A stretch of 64,000 bases of DNA. It comes from Carallia brachiata (taxonomy: Eukaryota > Streptophyta > Magnoliopsida > Malpighiales > Rhizophoraceae). The translations under genes were made by a program, and so were the position numbers. Below the pieces are notes generated by a model. That model did not search any database. It had not been told where the DNA came from and worked only from the letters and a program-made list of their open reading frames with translations. Where the stretch lies: contig JADCRB010000013.1 of the NCBI GenBank assembly GCA_021464245.1, positions 5,582,959-5,646,958 on the forward strand, written 5' to 3'. Below, one piece after another: positions 27,534-40,524 of this stretch (position 1 is the stretch's first letter; every line of letters begins with the position of its first letter).

Positions 27534-28322
27534 GCTTTTGATTCTACAAAAGTATTATTTTGTATTTTTTTTTTATATAATTCCACAGAGTGGCCAAGCC
27601 GTCTATATGGGTATGCCGGAGACGGAGAGAGAGAGAGAGGCGGAAAGATAGCTGAGGATCTTCAATGTCAAAGATTCGTAGCCCACCGAACCCAGTTTTG
27701 GTATGTCTTTCTTTTTCTTTTTTTTTTCTTCTCCCAAATTATGTACCTAATTCTCCTCCAGCGTGTATTTTCTTTTTGGGAATTTCTGTTTTGAAAAATC
27801 TTTGTTGAGTAGGTTTTAAGCAGGATTAAAAATTCACAATGATAGGGTGGTTAGGTATATGATTGAATTTAAAAAATATAAAAATAAATCAATTATTAGA
27901 GGTAATTAGATAAATTAAGTGTTTATATGTATTTTTTTAATTTATACAAGATTAAAGGTTCCAAAAAAATATGATTTTTTTAATTAAAAAAAATTGAGTC
28001 CCCGAGTCTTTGATGTTTGAAAAAAAAAAATGTTGAAGGAATTAAAGTGTTAGAAGTGATTTTGGAAAAGTGAATTTTTTTTTTATCTTTATTGTGTTTA
28101 GGAGAACATAATATGAGAAAAAAATAAAAATATAGCGTATAAGAATAAATAGAAAATAAAAGAGAAAAAAATAATAAATATTATAATATTTATTTTATCC
28201 TTAAAAGTTGAAAAAATAAAAATAAGAGAAAAAAAGTAAATTCAACTAAAAACAAAATTAAAAAAAAAAAACGCTTTCTGCACAATTCCCCCCAAACAAG
28301 CTGTGAGAATTTCGGCTACAAA

Positions 28323-28936
28323 CTAGGTTGCACGGACACGGATACGATGACACGGACACGATGAACACGGATATTGGGATACGTCAATCTTAAAAAAATT
28401 AGGATACGGATACGAGATATACACGACTATATATATATATATATGCCTGTGTGTATTTTAATATAAGAAAAATTGAATTTTTTTATTTTTTTCTTGCTCT
28501 ATTGGCCTTTGAGAGTAATTTATTCATAACTCTTTTTCGGATTATTTGAGACATTCGTTAATTTGTAAGCAATGTAAGTGATACTACAACAAAAATTTGA
28601 AGTCTTGGTTTTATAATTTCAATAAAATAAAGAATCTGATGAATTAAGTCGGTTAAAATCAAAAAAAAATTTTAAATAATGAGTTTCTTTTTTTATTTTT
28701 TTTAAAAAATTTTTAAAATAAAAATACTAAAATATTCTTAAAAGTGTATTTGGCGTGTCTGATACACCTCTTTGCCGTGTTCGACACGCGTGTCCGATTT
28801 TTTTTTTTCTAAGTTTTTTTGTCGAACACTTCTGGGCGTATCCAACACGTGTCCGAAGCGTGTCGGGCGCGTGTCCGTGTCCAAGACGTATCTGACACTT
28901 GTACAGCTTCAAATTTAGAATGTCCGTGCATCCTAG
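28323..28936. mobile_element. Inserted element with 17 bp inverted ends, copy A only
   Basis: The ends read CTAGGTTGCACGGACAC and, on the reverse complement, CTAGGATGCACGGACAT. Duplication copy B lacks the segment at the matching site near 34188, which confirms an insertion. The body is non-coding and rich in CACGGACACG-type subterminal motifs. CTAG on both sides may be a short target duplication or part of the ends. Class II non-autonomous element; family not assigned. Confidence 0.7.
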
Positions 28937-29036
28937 ATCGGAAATTTCTTCTCACCATATCAATCTTACTTGAATCAAGTTAGAAATATGTATTATTGTT
29001 TGGAGGAATATATATTAACGTATATATGTGTATAAC

Positions 29037-29473
29037 TGTTCAAAAATTGACTAATTCTACTCAATCCGCACCAATCCAAACCTGTCAAATTTCTGAAATC
29101 TGGATTAGTTATAATTTTAAAATTTTAAGATATATTAAAGACGGATTAAATACAAATTAAAGGTTTAATCTCACACATCCCCCTCCCCCCAACACACACA
29201 CACACGCACACACATATATAGGGAGTGAATGAGGTATTAATTCTTTTAATTCAACACTGTACTCATGCGCAAGTTCATGGTCTCCTTTGCTTTATCGAAT
29301 TATTTTCTTCCCTCTGTTGTTAGGGTACTAAACAACAAGTCCACGGTGTTCCAAACCTAATTGATCTTGTTTAGACTTTGGAGTAAGAGACTGTCCAAGA
29401 GTGGCTCAACTGGAGACAAGTTGAAGGAAACCCAGGTATTTTTATTTTGAGCGGGGCCTTGTTGAATGAATGT

Positions 29474-29519
<46 letters not shown>

Positions 29520-30066
29520 GTGGCTCAACTGGAGACAAGTTGAAGGAAACCCAGGTATTTTTATTTTGAGCGGGGCCTTGTTGAATGTATATATATACAT
29601 ATAACTCAGTATTGTAAATTAAACTTATCGATATTAATTAGGCTGAAATTCTAATTAGTTAAAAATATGATGTCAAATTTTTGGCATTGTGAATTAGATA
29701 CGGACTGTTGGGTAAATCAACTTTAAAGTACCTTTTGTCAAGTTAAACCGACTTCATATAATCTTTTAATAAATCTTAATTAGTTCTCATACATGTTTAA
29801 AATTTCAAATGGATATAATATATAAATTATAATAATAAAGTCAGTCTAAGTAAGTAAAAACTTTAATAATTGATGATGATTTAAATTGAAAAAAATTGTT
29901 ATTTTTTTATTATGTACAATCTGCGAAAATTGATCCAATCCAATTTGCCAAATAGCGGATTGGATTGTATGATAGATTATGTGCGGATGGAAAATCATTT
30001 AATTTACCGATGGCAGATTAGATATAAATATATCCTTAAATCTGCCCAATCCGATCCACAAATACC
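29037..30066. mobile_element. About 1 kb inserted segment, copy A only
   Basis: Absent from copy B, where the flanks join directly near 34280. It is bordered by similar TATATATGTGTGTA stretches that could be a target duplication. Its ends carry repeated AATCCG/AATCCA motifs in inverted orientation. It contains a CACACA microsatellite near 29200 and a 70 bp direct repeat around a TA run. It may be a non-autonomous DNA transposon. Confidence 0.5.
29398..29588. repeat. 70 bp direct repeat flanking a (TA)n tract
   Basis: A nearly identical unit starting AGAGTGGCTCAACTGGAGAC occurs at 29398 and again 119 bp later at 29517, with a long TA dinucleotide tract between. It looks like a very recent local duplication, or an assembly artefact at a simple repeat. 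Confidence 0.9.
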
Positions 30067-32639
30067 CACATATATGTGTGTATGGAAAAACCCTAAAAGT
30101 TAAAATCTCTTAACTAAAAAAAGGATTTTCTACTACCAGCTACCACGATCTGAAAAACAATAACTTTCGTAATTTTAATAAGAAATTAGCATGATCAAAA
30201 CTGTGTCATTTATGTCCACATTGTTCTAAAAACCCTAACTTAGTAATTAATTGAGTTGCTAAACAGTTTAAAAAAGGTTTATATTCTCATGATTGGATGT
30301 ACAAATCACTAAGCACGTTGTCTTACTTGTTACTTTCAGATATTTCTCATTAATATAGTATTCTGTGTTTATGTAAAAAAAAAAAAAAAAGCGGGTTTTG
30401 TGGTTCTTGAAAGTGCCATAACCACAAGATTTCAACTGTTTGTGAAGCATTTAACCATCTCAGCTAGCCAAGATGACTAAGGCTATGCACAAAATGTAGG
30501 TTGGAGTGCACAGCATCCCTGTTTTGTCATGTGACTCGCACTTTCTTTCCTCTTTAATATCTAACTAAATTAATCACTGAATAAAGTTGTGCTTTAAAAA
30601 ACCCGTTTGCACAGTGTTTACATCTTCTAGCCTCATGTACTCTTTTTGGTGTTAAAATTTGGTATTTAAAAATTACATTAAATTCTAATTAATTTGATTC
30701 GAATTAGAAAGAACTCATTAGGACACAAAATTCTCTCAGCGTATATTTTATATATATATATAAAACTCGAAATCAATACCTTTTCTAAGGAAACCAACTT
30801 CAACTATTTCGACTAACAGACGTTAGTAGCCTCAAATATACCTTTTAGTTAACAATGTTCTGTTAAGAGCAACACAAAAAATTAGAAACGTTGGCAAATG
30901 CATTTTTAACCTCTATTAGTTCAGTTGTTGCTAAAAAAACAAATAAACCATCAATTTGTTCTGTTGACTTCTAGTTACCAATTGGATCGAAATTCTACGG
31001 CATTGACTATGGCGTTGAATATTATGGATAACTATGCGGGTACTCTGTATAGTTTTAAAAATCGGATTGAAGCAATGGTCGGACAAAAAAATCAATAAAC
31101 CAACTATTTATTCAGTCTAATTTGGTTAAAATTAAGATAAGACATTGAACTTAAAAAATATTCAGCTTGAGTTGACCCAGTCAAAATTAAGAATCAAGTA
31201 ACAAGGTGAGTTTTTCTTTTTATTCTTTTTTACAAAAAACATATGATTATATTATTTTATTAAAACTATTTATATTTAAATGCTTAAAATTATTTTAATA
31301 ATATTTTATTTATTTTCACATAATATAAAAATATTAATTTATTTTTTAAAATATTTGTCACATGATCTAACCGCTGGTTTAACGGTCAGACTAGTGAACT
31401 GACGAATTGTGAAAAGGGCGAGAATTGAGTTGAGTTCTAAAAATTTATGGTTTTATAATGAATAAGCCTTGCGTTAATTATCTTTGGGTGTTCGCTGTTG
31501 GGTGTTGGCTACGAAGATGGTTTGATGAGACTTCCGTAGCACTTTGTTATGAGCGCAACTACATGACTTAACTTTATACGGTATTAATTTGGGCACACAC
31601 CTATAGACAATTGAGATAAGTTATATGAGGTTAATTGTGTAATTTTGAAACTATCGAGAATATATGGACAATTAGTAATTGAAAGGATAAAAAAGGAATT
31701 GAGCATTAAAGAGAAAAAATGGAAATGTAAAATTTTCATTAATAATATCTTAAATTTTATTTCAAAATGTCGGATGATATTTCATATTAGCAGTAATGTA
31801 GAAATAAAGTGATATAAATTATTAGACAGAATAATTGCAAAATTTTAAAAATAGATAAACTATTAGATGACGTTTAATAAATTGTATGATTATTTTAGTG
31901 CGACTTAAGGTTAACCTGTAAAGTAAAACAAAATAAATTTGACTGTTAATATTAAATAAAAGAATTTTTAATTGTATGATTCACAGTTATTTCTATTCAA
32001 TGTGCGATAGGTAAAACATTTATTTAATTTACGACGAATATAAAGATAAATTATGATATTTATGTTGAATTTTATGATGCATTGAGAAATAAATTATAAC
32101 TCATAAAATGAATTGCATGAGAATTTAAACTTTAAAATAAAACGTGTATGACATAATTTAGAAACTCTGAAGTTATAGAAAAAAAGGTAGTATATCACTA
32201 CATCTTAGATAATAATAAATAACTTTCATCCAATTGTAGCAATTTATTTATTTTCTCCTTCATCAAATTTTAATCCTATAACAACTCATATTAATTTGTT
32301 TTTATTTTTTATTACTTAAATGTTCTAACTTAGTATTTCTTAAAAATAATAAACTAAATAAAAGTATGTTACAAGACATAAGTACTCTATTTTTGGTAGG
32401 AGCTAAACTTTATACTCTTATATTATTCATGTCAAATTAAGAAAGGAGTATAAAACTACAAGATTTTAACATTATCACAATAACTTTGATAGCTCTTGAT
32501 AATACTTATCTCATTGTTGATGTGATTATAAATTTTTCATAATTTTATTCTTATTTTTAAAAAATAAACTTTGAATAAATTTAGTAATACCCTTAATTTT
32601 AAAAATTAACCGCTGATACTTATCAATAAAAGGTTGTTC

Positions 32640-32979
32640 GGAATGTAAGGTTGCTCAGCATGGTCCAAGTATACAATACCTACAAAATTTAATTTCCCAA
32701 ACTCAAATTTAACAGTAAAGAAAAAAGAAAACAAGGAAATCTCATTTAACCTTGGGAATTTTTACCATGCTTTTTCCTTGCTACCAAACAGAGAAGTAAT
32801 AATTCAATAAAAAAAAAGAAAAAAAAAAAAAGAAAAGGAAAGTGGGTATCCATAATCCGACTGTTTTGATCCAAACGCTTGAATTCAGTGGCCCTGATCT
32901 CATCAATAGTCTTGGGCCCATGTGGGTATCCATAATCTTGCCCGAACTCCTTCAAGGACACTTCTTTGGCTGCCTTCAT
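32640..32979 (-). pseudogene. 5' fragment of molybdenum cofactor sulfurase (exon 1 and start of exon 2)
   Basis: An ATG at 32979 opens a frame closely matching sulfurase exon 1, including the [10 protein letters not shown] segment that is frameshifted in the main gene. The donor context has changed from ACGGTCGG to ACAGTCGG. About 170 bp downstream, a short piece of exon 2 (VYLDHA, complement of about 32650-32690) is visible, then homology ends. No PLP lysine, cysteine motif or MOSC domain follows, so this copy cannot encode the enzyme. It is useful as a record of the ancestral exon 1 frame. Confidence 0.88.
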
Positions 32980-32980
32980 G

Positions 32981-33312
32981 GCCTTTTTTTTTTTTTTTTT
33001 TTTAACTGAAATGGAATTGTTGCATTATTATGCAGATGAATCATATATAGAATCGACAAAATAGTTAGAAACACCTGTATAATGCAGATAACAAATCGGC
33101 ACACATACCTTATAAATCATATGGTGAAATTAACCATTTTCAAGGTGGGAAAAGCTGAGATAAAGTAACAGACTATGACTAAACTTACTTAATTCAGAAA
33201 AAATGTATACACAGCATATACTGCACCTCGAAAAAACTATAATAGAAAACATCTGAATACTTCTCACAATGACTTTCATATCAGCTAAAATACAAATATT
33301 AAAAGACGTACT
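32981..33312 (-). mobile_element. Poly(A) retro-insertion with 13 bp target-site duplication
   Basis: A 332 bp insert absent from copy A splits the sulfurase start region. It begins on the plus strand with about 20 T, so it reads as a poly(A)-tailed sequence on the minus strand. It is flanked by GGCTGCC(T)TCATG at 32968-32980 and GGCTGCCTCCATG at 33313-33325, a 13 bp duplication with one mismatch. These are marks of LINE-driven retroposition. The body is not recognised; it could be a truncated LINE, a SINE or a retroposed mRNA end. Confidence 0.75.
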
Positions 33313-35070
33313 GGCTGCCTCCATGCTTTTGATTCTACGAAAGTATTATTATGTATATATATATATATATATATTTTATATAATTTCACAGAGTGGCAAA
33401 GCCGTCTATATGGGTATGCCGGAGACGGAGAGAGAGAGGCGGAAAGATAGCCAAGGATCTTCAATGTCAAGATTCGTAGCCCACCCATCCCAGTTTTCGT
33501 ATGTCTTTCTTCTCCCCAGTTATGTACCTAATCCGCCTCCAGCGTGTATTTCCATTTTAGGAATTTCTGTTTTGAAAAATTTTGTTGAGTAGGTTTTAAG
33601 CAAGATTAAAAATTCAAAATGATAGGGTGGTTAGATATATAATTGAATTTGAAAAATATAAAAATAAATCAATTATTGGATGTAAGTGAATAACTTGGGT
33701 GTTTACATATATTTTCCTAACCTATACAGGATCAAAAGTTCAAAAAATATATAATTTTCAAATTAAAAAAAAAATTGAGTCCCCGAGTCTTTGATGTTTG
33801 AAAAAAAAAAAAAAGAGAGGAATGTAAAATGAATAAAAGTATGAGAAGTGAATTTTGGAAAAGTGAAAATTTTTTTATCTTTAGTATGCTTAAGAGTATA
33901 TAATACGAAGAAAGAAAATTAAAAATATTATTTATGAGAATGAATAGAAAGTAAAAGAGAAAAGAAAGTAATAAATATTATAATAGTTATTCTACTCTTA
34001 AAAATTTAAAAAATAAAAATAAGGTAAAAAAGTAAATTCGCTGTAAACAAAAGAAAAAAAAAAAACGGCCCTTTCCGCACAATTTCCTTAATTTTGCTTT
34101 TCGTGGAAACCCACTCTTCTTCCTGCTCTAATTCGTTCTCTCTTGGAGCAATTTCTTACTCCCAAACAAGCTGTGAGAATTTCGGCCGTATAGGGAATTT
34201 CTTCTCACCATATCAATCTTACTTGGGTCAAGTTAAAAATATGTATTATTGTTTGGGGGAATATGTATAAACGCATATATGTGTGCATTGAAAAACTTAA
34301 AAGTTTAAGCTCTCTTAACCAAAAAAGGATTCCTTACTACCAGCTACCACCAAAAAGGGTAACTTTTACAATTTTAGTAAGAGATTAGGATGATCTAATC
34401 TGTGTCATTTATATCCATAGTGTTCTAGAAGTGCTAACTTAGTAACTGATTGGATTTCTAAACAATTTCAGGAGGATCTGTGTTTTTAGAACTAGATATA
34501 CAACCCACTAAACACTCTGTCCTGTTTGTTAATTTCAGATATTTATCATTAATATAGTGGTTTATTTTATGTAAAAAAAAAAAGGTCCATAGCGTTGAAC
34601 GGGTTTTGTGGGGCTTGGAAGAGGCATACCACGTAATTTCAACCGTTTGTGAAGTGATTAACCATCTCAGCCAGCCAAGATGGCTAAAAAGGTTATGGCT
34701 AATGGCTCCCTTCAATACCCACAAATTATGGGTTGGAGTGCACGAATTCCCTGTAATGTCATCTGACCCGCACTTTCCTTCCTTTCTAATATCTAATTAA
34801 ATTAATCACTGATTAAAATTGTGTTTAAAAACCCGTTTGTGCAGTGTTTGCATCTTCTGGCCTCAGATACTTCTTTTAGTTAAAATGTTCGTTAAGAGCA
34901 CTGCAAAAAATTAGAGACGTTAAACAAATGCATTTTAACCTCTATTGGTTCAGTTGTTGCTAAAAAAAAAAAAAAAATCTCCATTTGTCCTGTTGACTTG
35001 GAGTTACCAATCGGATCGAAATTCAACCGCATTGACTATGGCGTTGAATATTGTGGATGTCTATGTGGGT

Positions 35071-35287
35071 GGGCACTTTTACATTTTAGAGAAAAATATA
35101 CTTAAAAAATTCGAATGTAATTAATCAAATTTAGTGTATTAATTGAATTAAAAGTGTAATTAAATATAAAAGAAATTTTTTTATATTTAGTTGTATTTGA
35201 AATTCAATCAGTTACATATTGAATTTAACTGGTTGTATTCGAAGGTATTTTTGAGCTTTTACTTTTATTAAAAATGTAACTTTTTCC
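35071..35287. mobile_element. 217 bp hAT-type MITE with 8 bp target duplication
   Basis: ATGTGGGT at 35063-35070 and again at 35288-35295 flanks the insert. Copy A has a single ATGCGGGT at the matching place near 31037. The termini, GGGCACTTTTACATTTT and the reverse complement GGAAAAAGTTACATTTTT, form imperfect inverted repeats. The 8 bp duplication points to the hAT superfamily. Confidence 0.75.
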
Positions 35288-35789
35288 ATGTGGGTATTAT
35301 GCATGGTTTTAAAAATCGACTGAAGCAATGGTCGGACAAAAAAAATCAATGTACCGACTATTTATTTACTCTAATTTGCTTAAGATTAAGATAAGACATT
35401 GAACCTAATAAAATATTCAGACTGAGTTGACCCAGCCAAAATTAAGAATCAAGTAACAAGGCGAGTTTTTCTTTTTCTTCTTGTTTTTTTTTTCTTTTTT
35501 GCAAAAAATGCATATGATTATATTATTTTATTAAAACTATTTATATTTAAATGCTTAAACTTTATTTTAATAATATTTATTTACTTTCACATAATATAAA
35601 AGTATTAATTTATTTTTTAAAATATTTGTCATATGATCTAATTACTAGTTTTGGGGTCAGACTGGTGAACTGACGAATTGTGAGAAGGGTGAGAGCCGAG
35701 TTCAGTCTCAAAAAAATTATTGTTTTATAATGAATGAGCCTTGCGTTAATTATCTTCGGGTGTTCGCTGTTGAGCGTTAGCTTAGTGGC

Positions 35790-38700
35790 TTGAGAAGACA
35801 TGACAAGGCCTTGAATAGGCTAGACACCCTCTCGTGGGTCCAAAACAGTACTCGAGTTGAAGTTTTGAAAACTTTGCAACAGCTTGGTTGTTTTATTTTC
35901 CTGATTTTGATGTACTCTATATTTCATGATACCTTTGATTGTACAGTTATGGCAACATAATTCTCAGAGTGTTTGATTTACTCTTGTACTATATTAATCT
36001 TCATGAATGATAGAGTATTTTCATCGAAATCTTTGCTTTCAACAATTTTATATTGCCTCTTGTTTCAAAGCTATCTCCAGTGCACATAGTAACAACGTTG
36101 GTTGGTTCTGTAATCAGTACTTTCTTGGAAACACATTTTCCGTTACTTCTTGTGTTGAGTGTGGGGGGCTTGGAGACTTTCTTTCTTAGCGGCCAAAGTT
36201 CCCGAGTTGTTGCCCATGCCATGCGCAGCTGTTGGGTTTTATGAGATCTCCGCAGCATTTTATCATAGGGTGCAGCTTTGGAGTGTGAAAAAAGATCTTT
36301 GGATTAAGGCTCGTTAATAGTTTAAGTGATTTGAGATAGTGATTATTAACTCACATATTAAATTTAAATTTAAATTTTTTTTTGCTTCTCAATCACTTAA
36401 TTATTGAATTATCAGTTTAAAACAAAAAAAAAAAAAAACCTGCTCGAGATGAGATCCAGTGCCTCCAGATGTATTTATTTAACTGATACTTACAGGTTCT
36501 ATAATTATGGATGATAATTTTTGTTTTCTTGCCTAATAAAATATATTTTCCTTTGTGCATCAATGTTATAGCAAGTATTTGAATATTATAGCAAGTATTT
36601 GAATTTATTCTTAATATCTTACTTCTAAAACAGCCGTTTCACATTTATATATTTTTTTTTTTAATAAAAAAATTACTTAGGAGCACAGCGATCGTCGAAT
36701 ATTTAGGCTGGGGGTCGATTTATGTTATTCTATGACTCTCATTCAATTTCTTTAAATAGAGGACCATTATTGAAATATTATTAAATCTAAAATAAATCTT
36801 CTTAAGTTTTACTATTATATTAACGAATTTAAAATTTAACACCGTACTCAATTTTTCGTCACATCATTATATGATCGCTTAATTTTAAATGTGAAGAGAA
36901 TACACAAATTTAAAAATTCAAATTTAAATTAATATTAAGAATAACACTAAAACCCTACATATTTGTTACCCACTAAAGAAATCTATGCCTCGATAACATT
37001 TTTCTTTATTAAAAACTGAAAAAAAATAAAAAAAATTTTCTCTCTCTCCTCTCTTTCCTTCTTCTCTCATCTCTCCTCCATCCACCCTTTCTCTGTCCTC
37101 TCTCATCCCTCTCTTTCTCGGTGTTATCACTCACGCGCCCAGCGGCAGTGGGTCACAAAAGATTCTTTTTGTGCATAAAATATGGAAGTCCACGTGTCAC
37201 GAGGAGCCTGGAGAAGTAATGCATTTCCGTTGAAGATATATGTACTTTGTGAATTGCGATCTTATCAAAAGCATAAGAGCGAACCAAATCGGAAAAAAAT
37301 GTGACCCATTACCACTGGAAAAAATGGTGTTATAGACCGATTGCAGAGAGAAAGAGAGGAAGGAGAGAGAAAGGGAGTAGCGAGGAGAGAAAGGAAGTAT
37401 AGAGGGTGAGGAGAGAGAAAAAAATTGAAAATAGAAAAAAAAATTTTAATCTTCAGCATTACCACATCATTAACATGACATTTTTAAATGATAAGTTTAG
37501 TCTGATATAGTATTATATTAGATGTCTTGTCAATATATTTAATAAAAAAAATAACAAATAGATATAATTAATTTGATAGAAATAATATAGAAGACATGAT
37601 TTAACTAAAGAAAAGTTGTGAGTGGTAAGTAATAAACAACAAAAATTATTTTAAGTAAAATTAATCATTGAATATTTCCTAATATCTTTAGGTGTGGAAC
37701 TAAATAATATATAAAAAAAGGTTAGTAGGTGCAAAAATTATGCCAGATAAAAGTCAAAATAAGTCGATAAGTGAGATTCACAAGATAAAAAATTATGTAG
37801 AATTTATCTATCAGCTCATGTTTTATTAATCTCATCCAATTTATTTTCTTTGCAATTGAAATATATGTATGTATGTATAACCTGCCTCCGAAGGCATTCA
37901 CTTTCGATGATGTAACCTGCCTGCCTCCGAGCACCAGATTTCTATCCATAAGATCAGCCAACGAAATGGCATCTAATCAAAGTGCTAGTTCATGTCTTGC
38001 ATTTACATATTAATTTGATACTTTTTTTTTTCGATACCTTTCTTGTCATTCATATCTTATCACTTTGGAATTTAGTAATTATATAAACATTTCTCCTAGG
38101 AGATTTCAATTTCATAATCCTTAATCCATGTCTTTGTGCATGTAAAGCTCCTCACAAAATCCAACCATTAGTCATTCAAGAAAAAAAAAAAAACATATAT
38201 AGAAACGTAGGTACACATTCAATGTCTCGTCCCTTACTTCAAGTTTCTATATATATATATAATGTTCTAAAACTTTTCAGCATCCAAAAACTGCAGGTTC
38301 TGATTAATTTAAGATCGAACTGGAAAGAACCCGTAAGGAAGATAAAACTTCACACGCCAATTTTTTCCATACTAAATACTCAAACCTGAAACTTTATTTA
38401 AGGAAAACTGAGTTATTGTCACAATCAACAGACATTGGTGTTGTTAATCACTGTATAAAGCATGGCATTTATAAGTTGCGAGATTTGGCTCCACCCCATC
38501 AAGCTAAGAAGTAGATAAATCAAATCACATGGAATTGGACATATCACATCCACACAATATTTATGTCCCTTTTCTTTCGGTGGAACATCGTATTCAACCG
38601 TATTAAATTAAATTAACACTTACTGTTTTAGAAATAGAAAAGTAAAGCAGCACATGGTGTTTCCGTGTCGAGAAAGATATATAGATATAGGAAATAAACC

Positions 38701-40095
38701 TATAGTTTTTGATAAAATATGGATGGTTAAGAAAATAAACCACATTGTGGTTAGCCCTAGTTGCTGCAATTTCTATTCGTTTGCATGGACATCGATCAAA
38801 GAGTGAGATTACCTTTTTTTTTTTTTTTTTGTGGTTAAAGGGTGAAATTACTTGTGCTTGTTGTGTGTTTTTTTTTTTTTGGTCTCTCTCAGATTAGATA
38901 CAAAAAAAAATGGTTACTGTCGAGGAGGACGGATTCTCAGGGCCAGGGGCCCAATGATCCTTAGTAGCCGAAGGCCCAATTGAGCAAAAATACCAACAAA
39001 TATTATTAAGTCTCTAAATATTAATTTAAGTGGTCATTGGTCCTGCAAACTAAAAGTCTCTTCCTCTTTGTATGAGTTTAACTTCACTCAAGACCAAAAA
39101 AAATTATTATTAAGTCTAATCATCCATCAAGAAACACTCTAGTAGTTATTAAAGTTATATTTTAAATGTTTTAAATTCTAATGTAAACTCTGGGACGAGA
39201 TACCTCTCATACTAAATTTTTATGGATAAAAAATAAAATTTATTATAATATTTTTGAGGTAACTAAAATTGAAAAATAAGCAAATAATATTTTAGAGAAG
39301 TAATATAATTACTCGGAAATATTTCAAAAACTTGAATTAAATCAAAATTGCCCTCCTCTGATAAATATTGATCCAATTCAAATAACTTAACTTTAACTTG
39401 CCCAAAATCCTACTTGACTCGACATAAATTTCATGAAAAAGGCAATAACCCGTGACCCATACCGCTTTTTTCCTAAATTCCAAAGTAACCCAAAGACAAA
39501 AATGAGTCAAAACTCAATTGAATCGAAACCTGTTAACAAACTCGAATCTAGAAAACCTAAAACCTAATGCATCCGAAAACTGATGAACTCGAAAGTTGAT
39601 GAACTTGACACCTTGATATATCGGAAATTTAATGAACATGAGACCTAACATATAATATACTATGCTTGATGTACTCAAAAATTAATAAACATGGATTAAA
39701 TGCTCAAAAGTCAAAACTTAAAATACCTAAAATTGACCTGACATGGATCTTTTTTCTTGATAAAAAAAAAAAAAAATCTACACCGTTTCAGATTTGAATT
39801 ACCTTTCCCCGAATCTAGCTTGACTCAGTCGTTTGTTACCTTTACCGAAATGAATAATCGACTGGTTGGAAATAGATCGTCCGATTCCCAGAACTCTTCC
39901 GTAGCCTCAAAGAAAAATTATTACATAGCATCAAACGTTAATGTCAGATTTAATGTGCATGTTTGTGGAAAAAAAATTTAAGACAGTACATCATGTTAAT
40001 GTGGAACAAAAGGATCTTATCAACAAGGATGTTTTGTCCAACAAAATCTAATGCCTCTTCTTTGTGGGGCCCTACAAAGATTTTGTGTCGCATAA
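35790..40095. other. Intergenic DNA between the duplication and the LBD gene
   Basis: No credible gene. Short frames here have no recognisable domain. There is a 20 bp tandem duplication near 36567-36606, and CT-rich and GA-rich stretches near 37035-37120 and 37340-37430 that are partly complementary to each other. The last few hundred bases before 40103 probably include the LBD promoter. Confidence 0.6.
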
Positions 40096-40102
40096 ACATC
40101 TC

Positions 40103-40112
40103 TATATATAAA
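40103..40112 (+). promoter_or_regulatory. TATA box of the LBD gene
   Basis: TATATATAAA lies 190 bp before the LBD start codon and is followed by a pyrimidine-rich leader, as expected for a plant core promoter. Confidence 0.55.
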
Positions 40113-40301
40113 CACCCACCGGCTCTGCTTTCCCTCCGTCTCTTTTTCAACTTATTGATACTCTTATTGTATAAGAGATCAACTGTTGAAATTTTACTCT
40201 CTTCTCGTAAATTTTCTCCAATTTTTGTTTAAATTTTAAGAACTTTCATTTTAGTGCCCATATTGTCAAGGGTAGTTACAATATATTGTGGCCTTGGGAC
40301 A

Positions 40302-40487
40302 ATGAAGGAGGCAGGCAGAAAGCAAGGTGCCCTGTCTCCATGCGCAGCATGCAAGCTTCTTCGGAGGAGATGCTCTCAGGACTGCGTGTTTGCTCCATAT
40401 TTTCCGGCTGATGAACCCCAGAAGTTTGCCAGTGTTCACAAGGTCTTTGGTGCTAGCAATGTCAACAAGATGTTGCAGGTTTCATAC

Positions 40488-40524
<37 letters not shown>

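Larger units (their letters stand above)
27181..31514. repeat. Duplication copy A: sulfurase 5' end plus upstream DNA
   Basis: This stretch matches 32639-35780 in the same orientation. It starts inside sulfurase exon 2, passes through intron 1 and exon 1, and runs about 4 kb upstream. Copy A holds two segments missing from copy B (28323-28936 and about 29037-30066). The best conserved part is about 27590-27710, just upstream of the start codon. Homology fades after GGGTGTTCGCTGTTG near 31500. Confidence 0.88.
32639..35780. repeat. Duplication copy B
   Basis: Direct copy of 27181-31514, about 5.4 kb further right. It carries its own later insertions (32981-33312 and 35071-35287). Homology starts inside sulfurase exon 2 and stops around GTTGAGCGTTAGC. 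Confidence 0.88.

Noticed and set aside
27609..27711. Short plus-strand frame upstream of the sulfurase (MGMPETERERE..., and MSKIRSPPNPVL before GTATGT)
   Set aside because: It is partly conserved in copy B but with frame changes, and no further exon was found. Probably leader or promoter DNA.
32746..32979. A second sulfurase gene
   Set aside because: Only exon 1 and a scrap of exon 2 exist; no downstream exons follow, so it is a duplication fragment.
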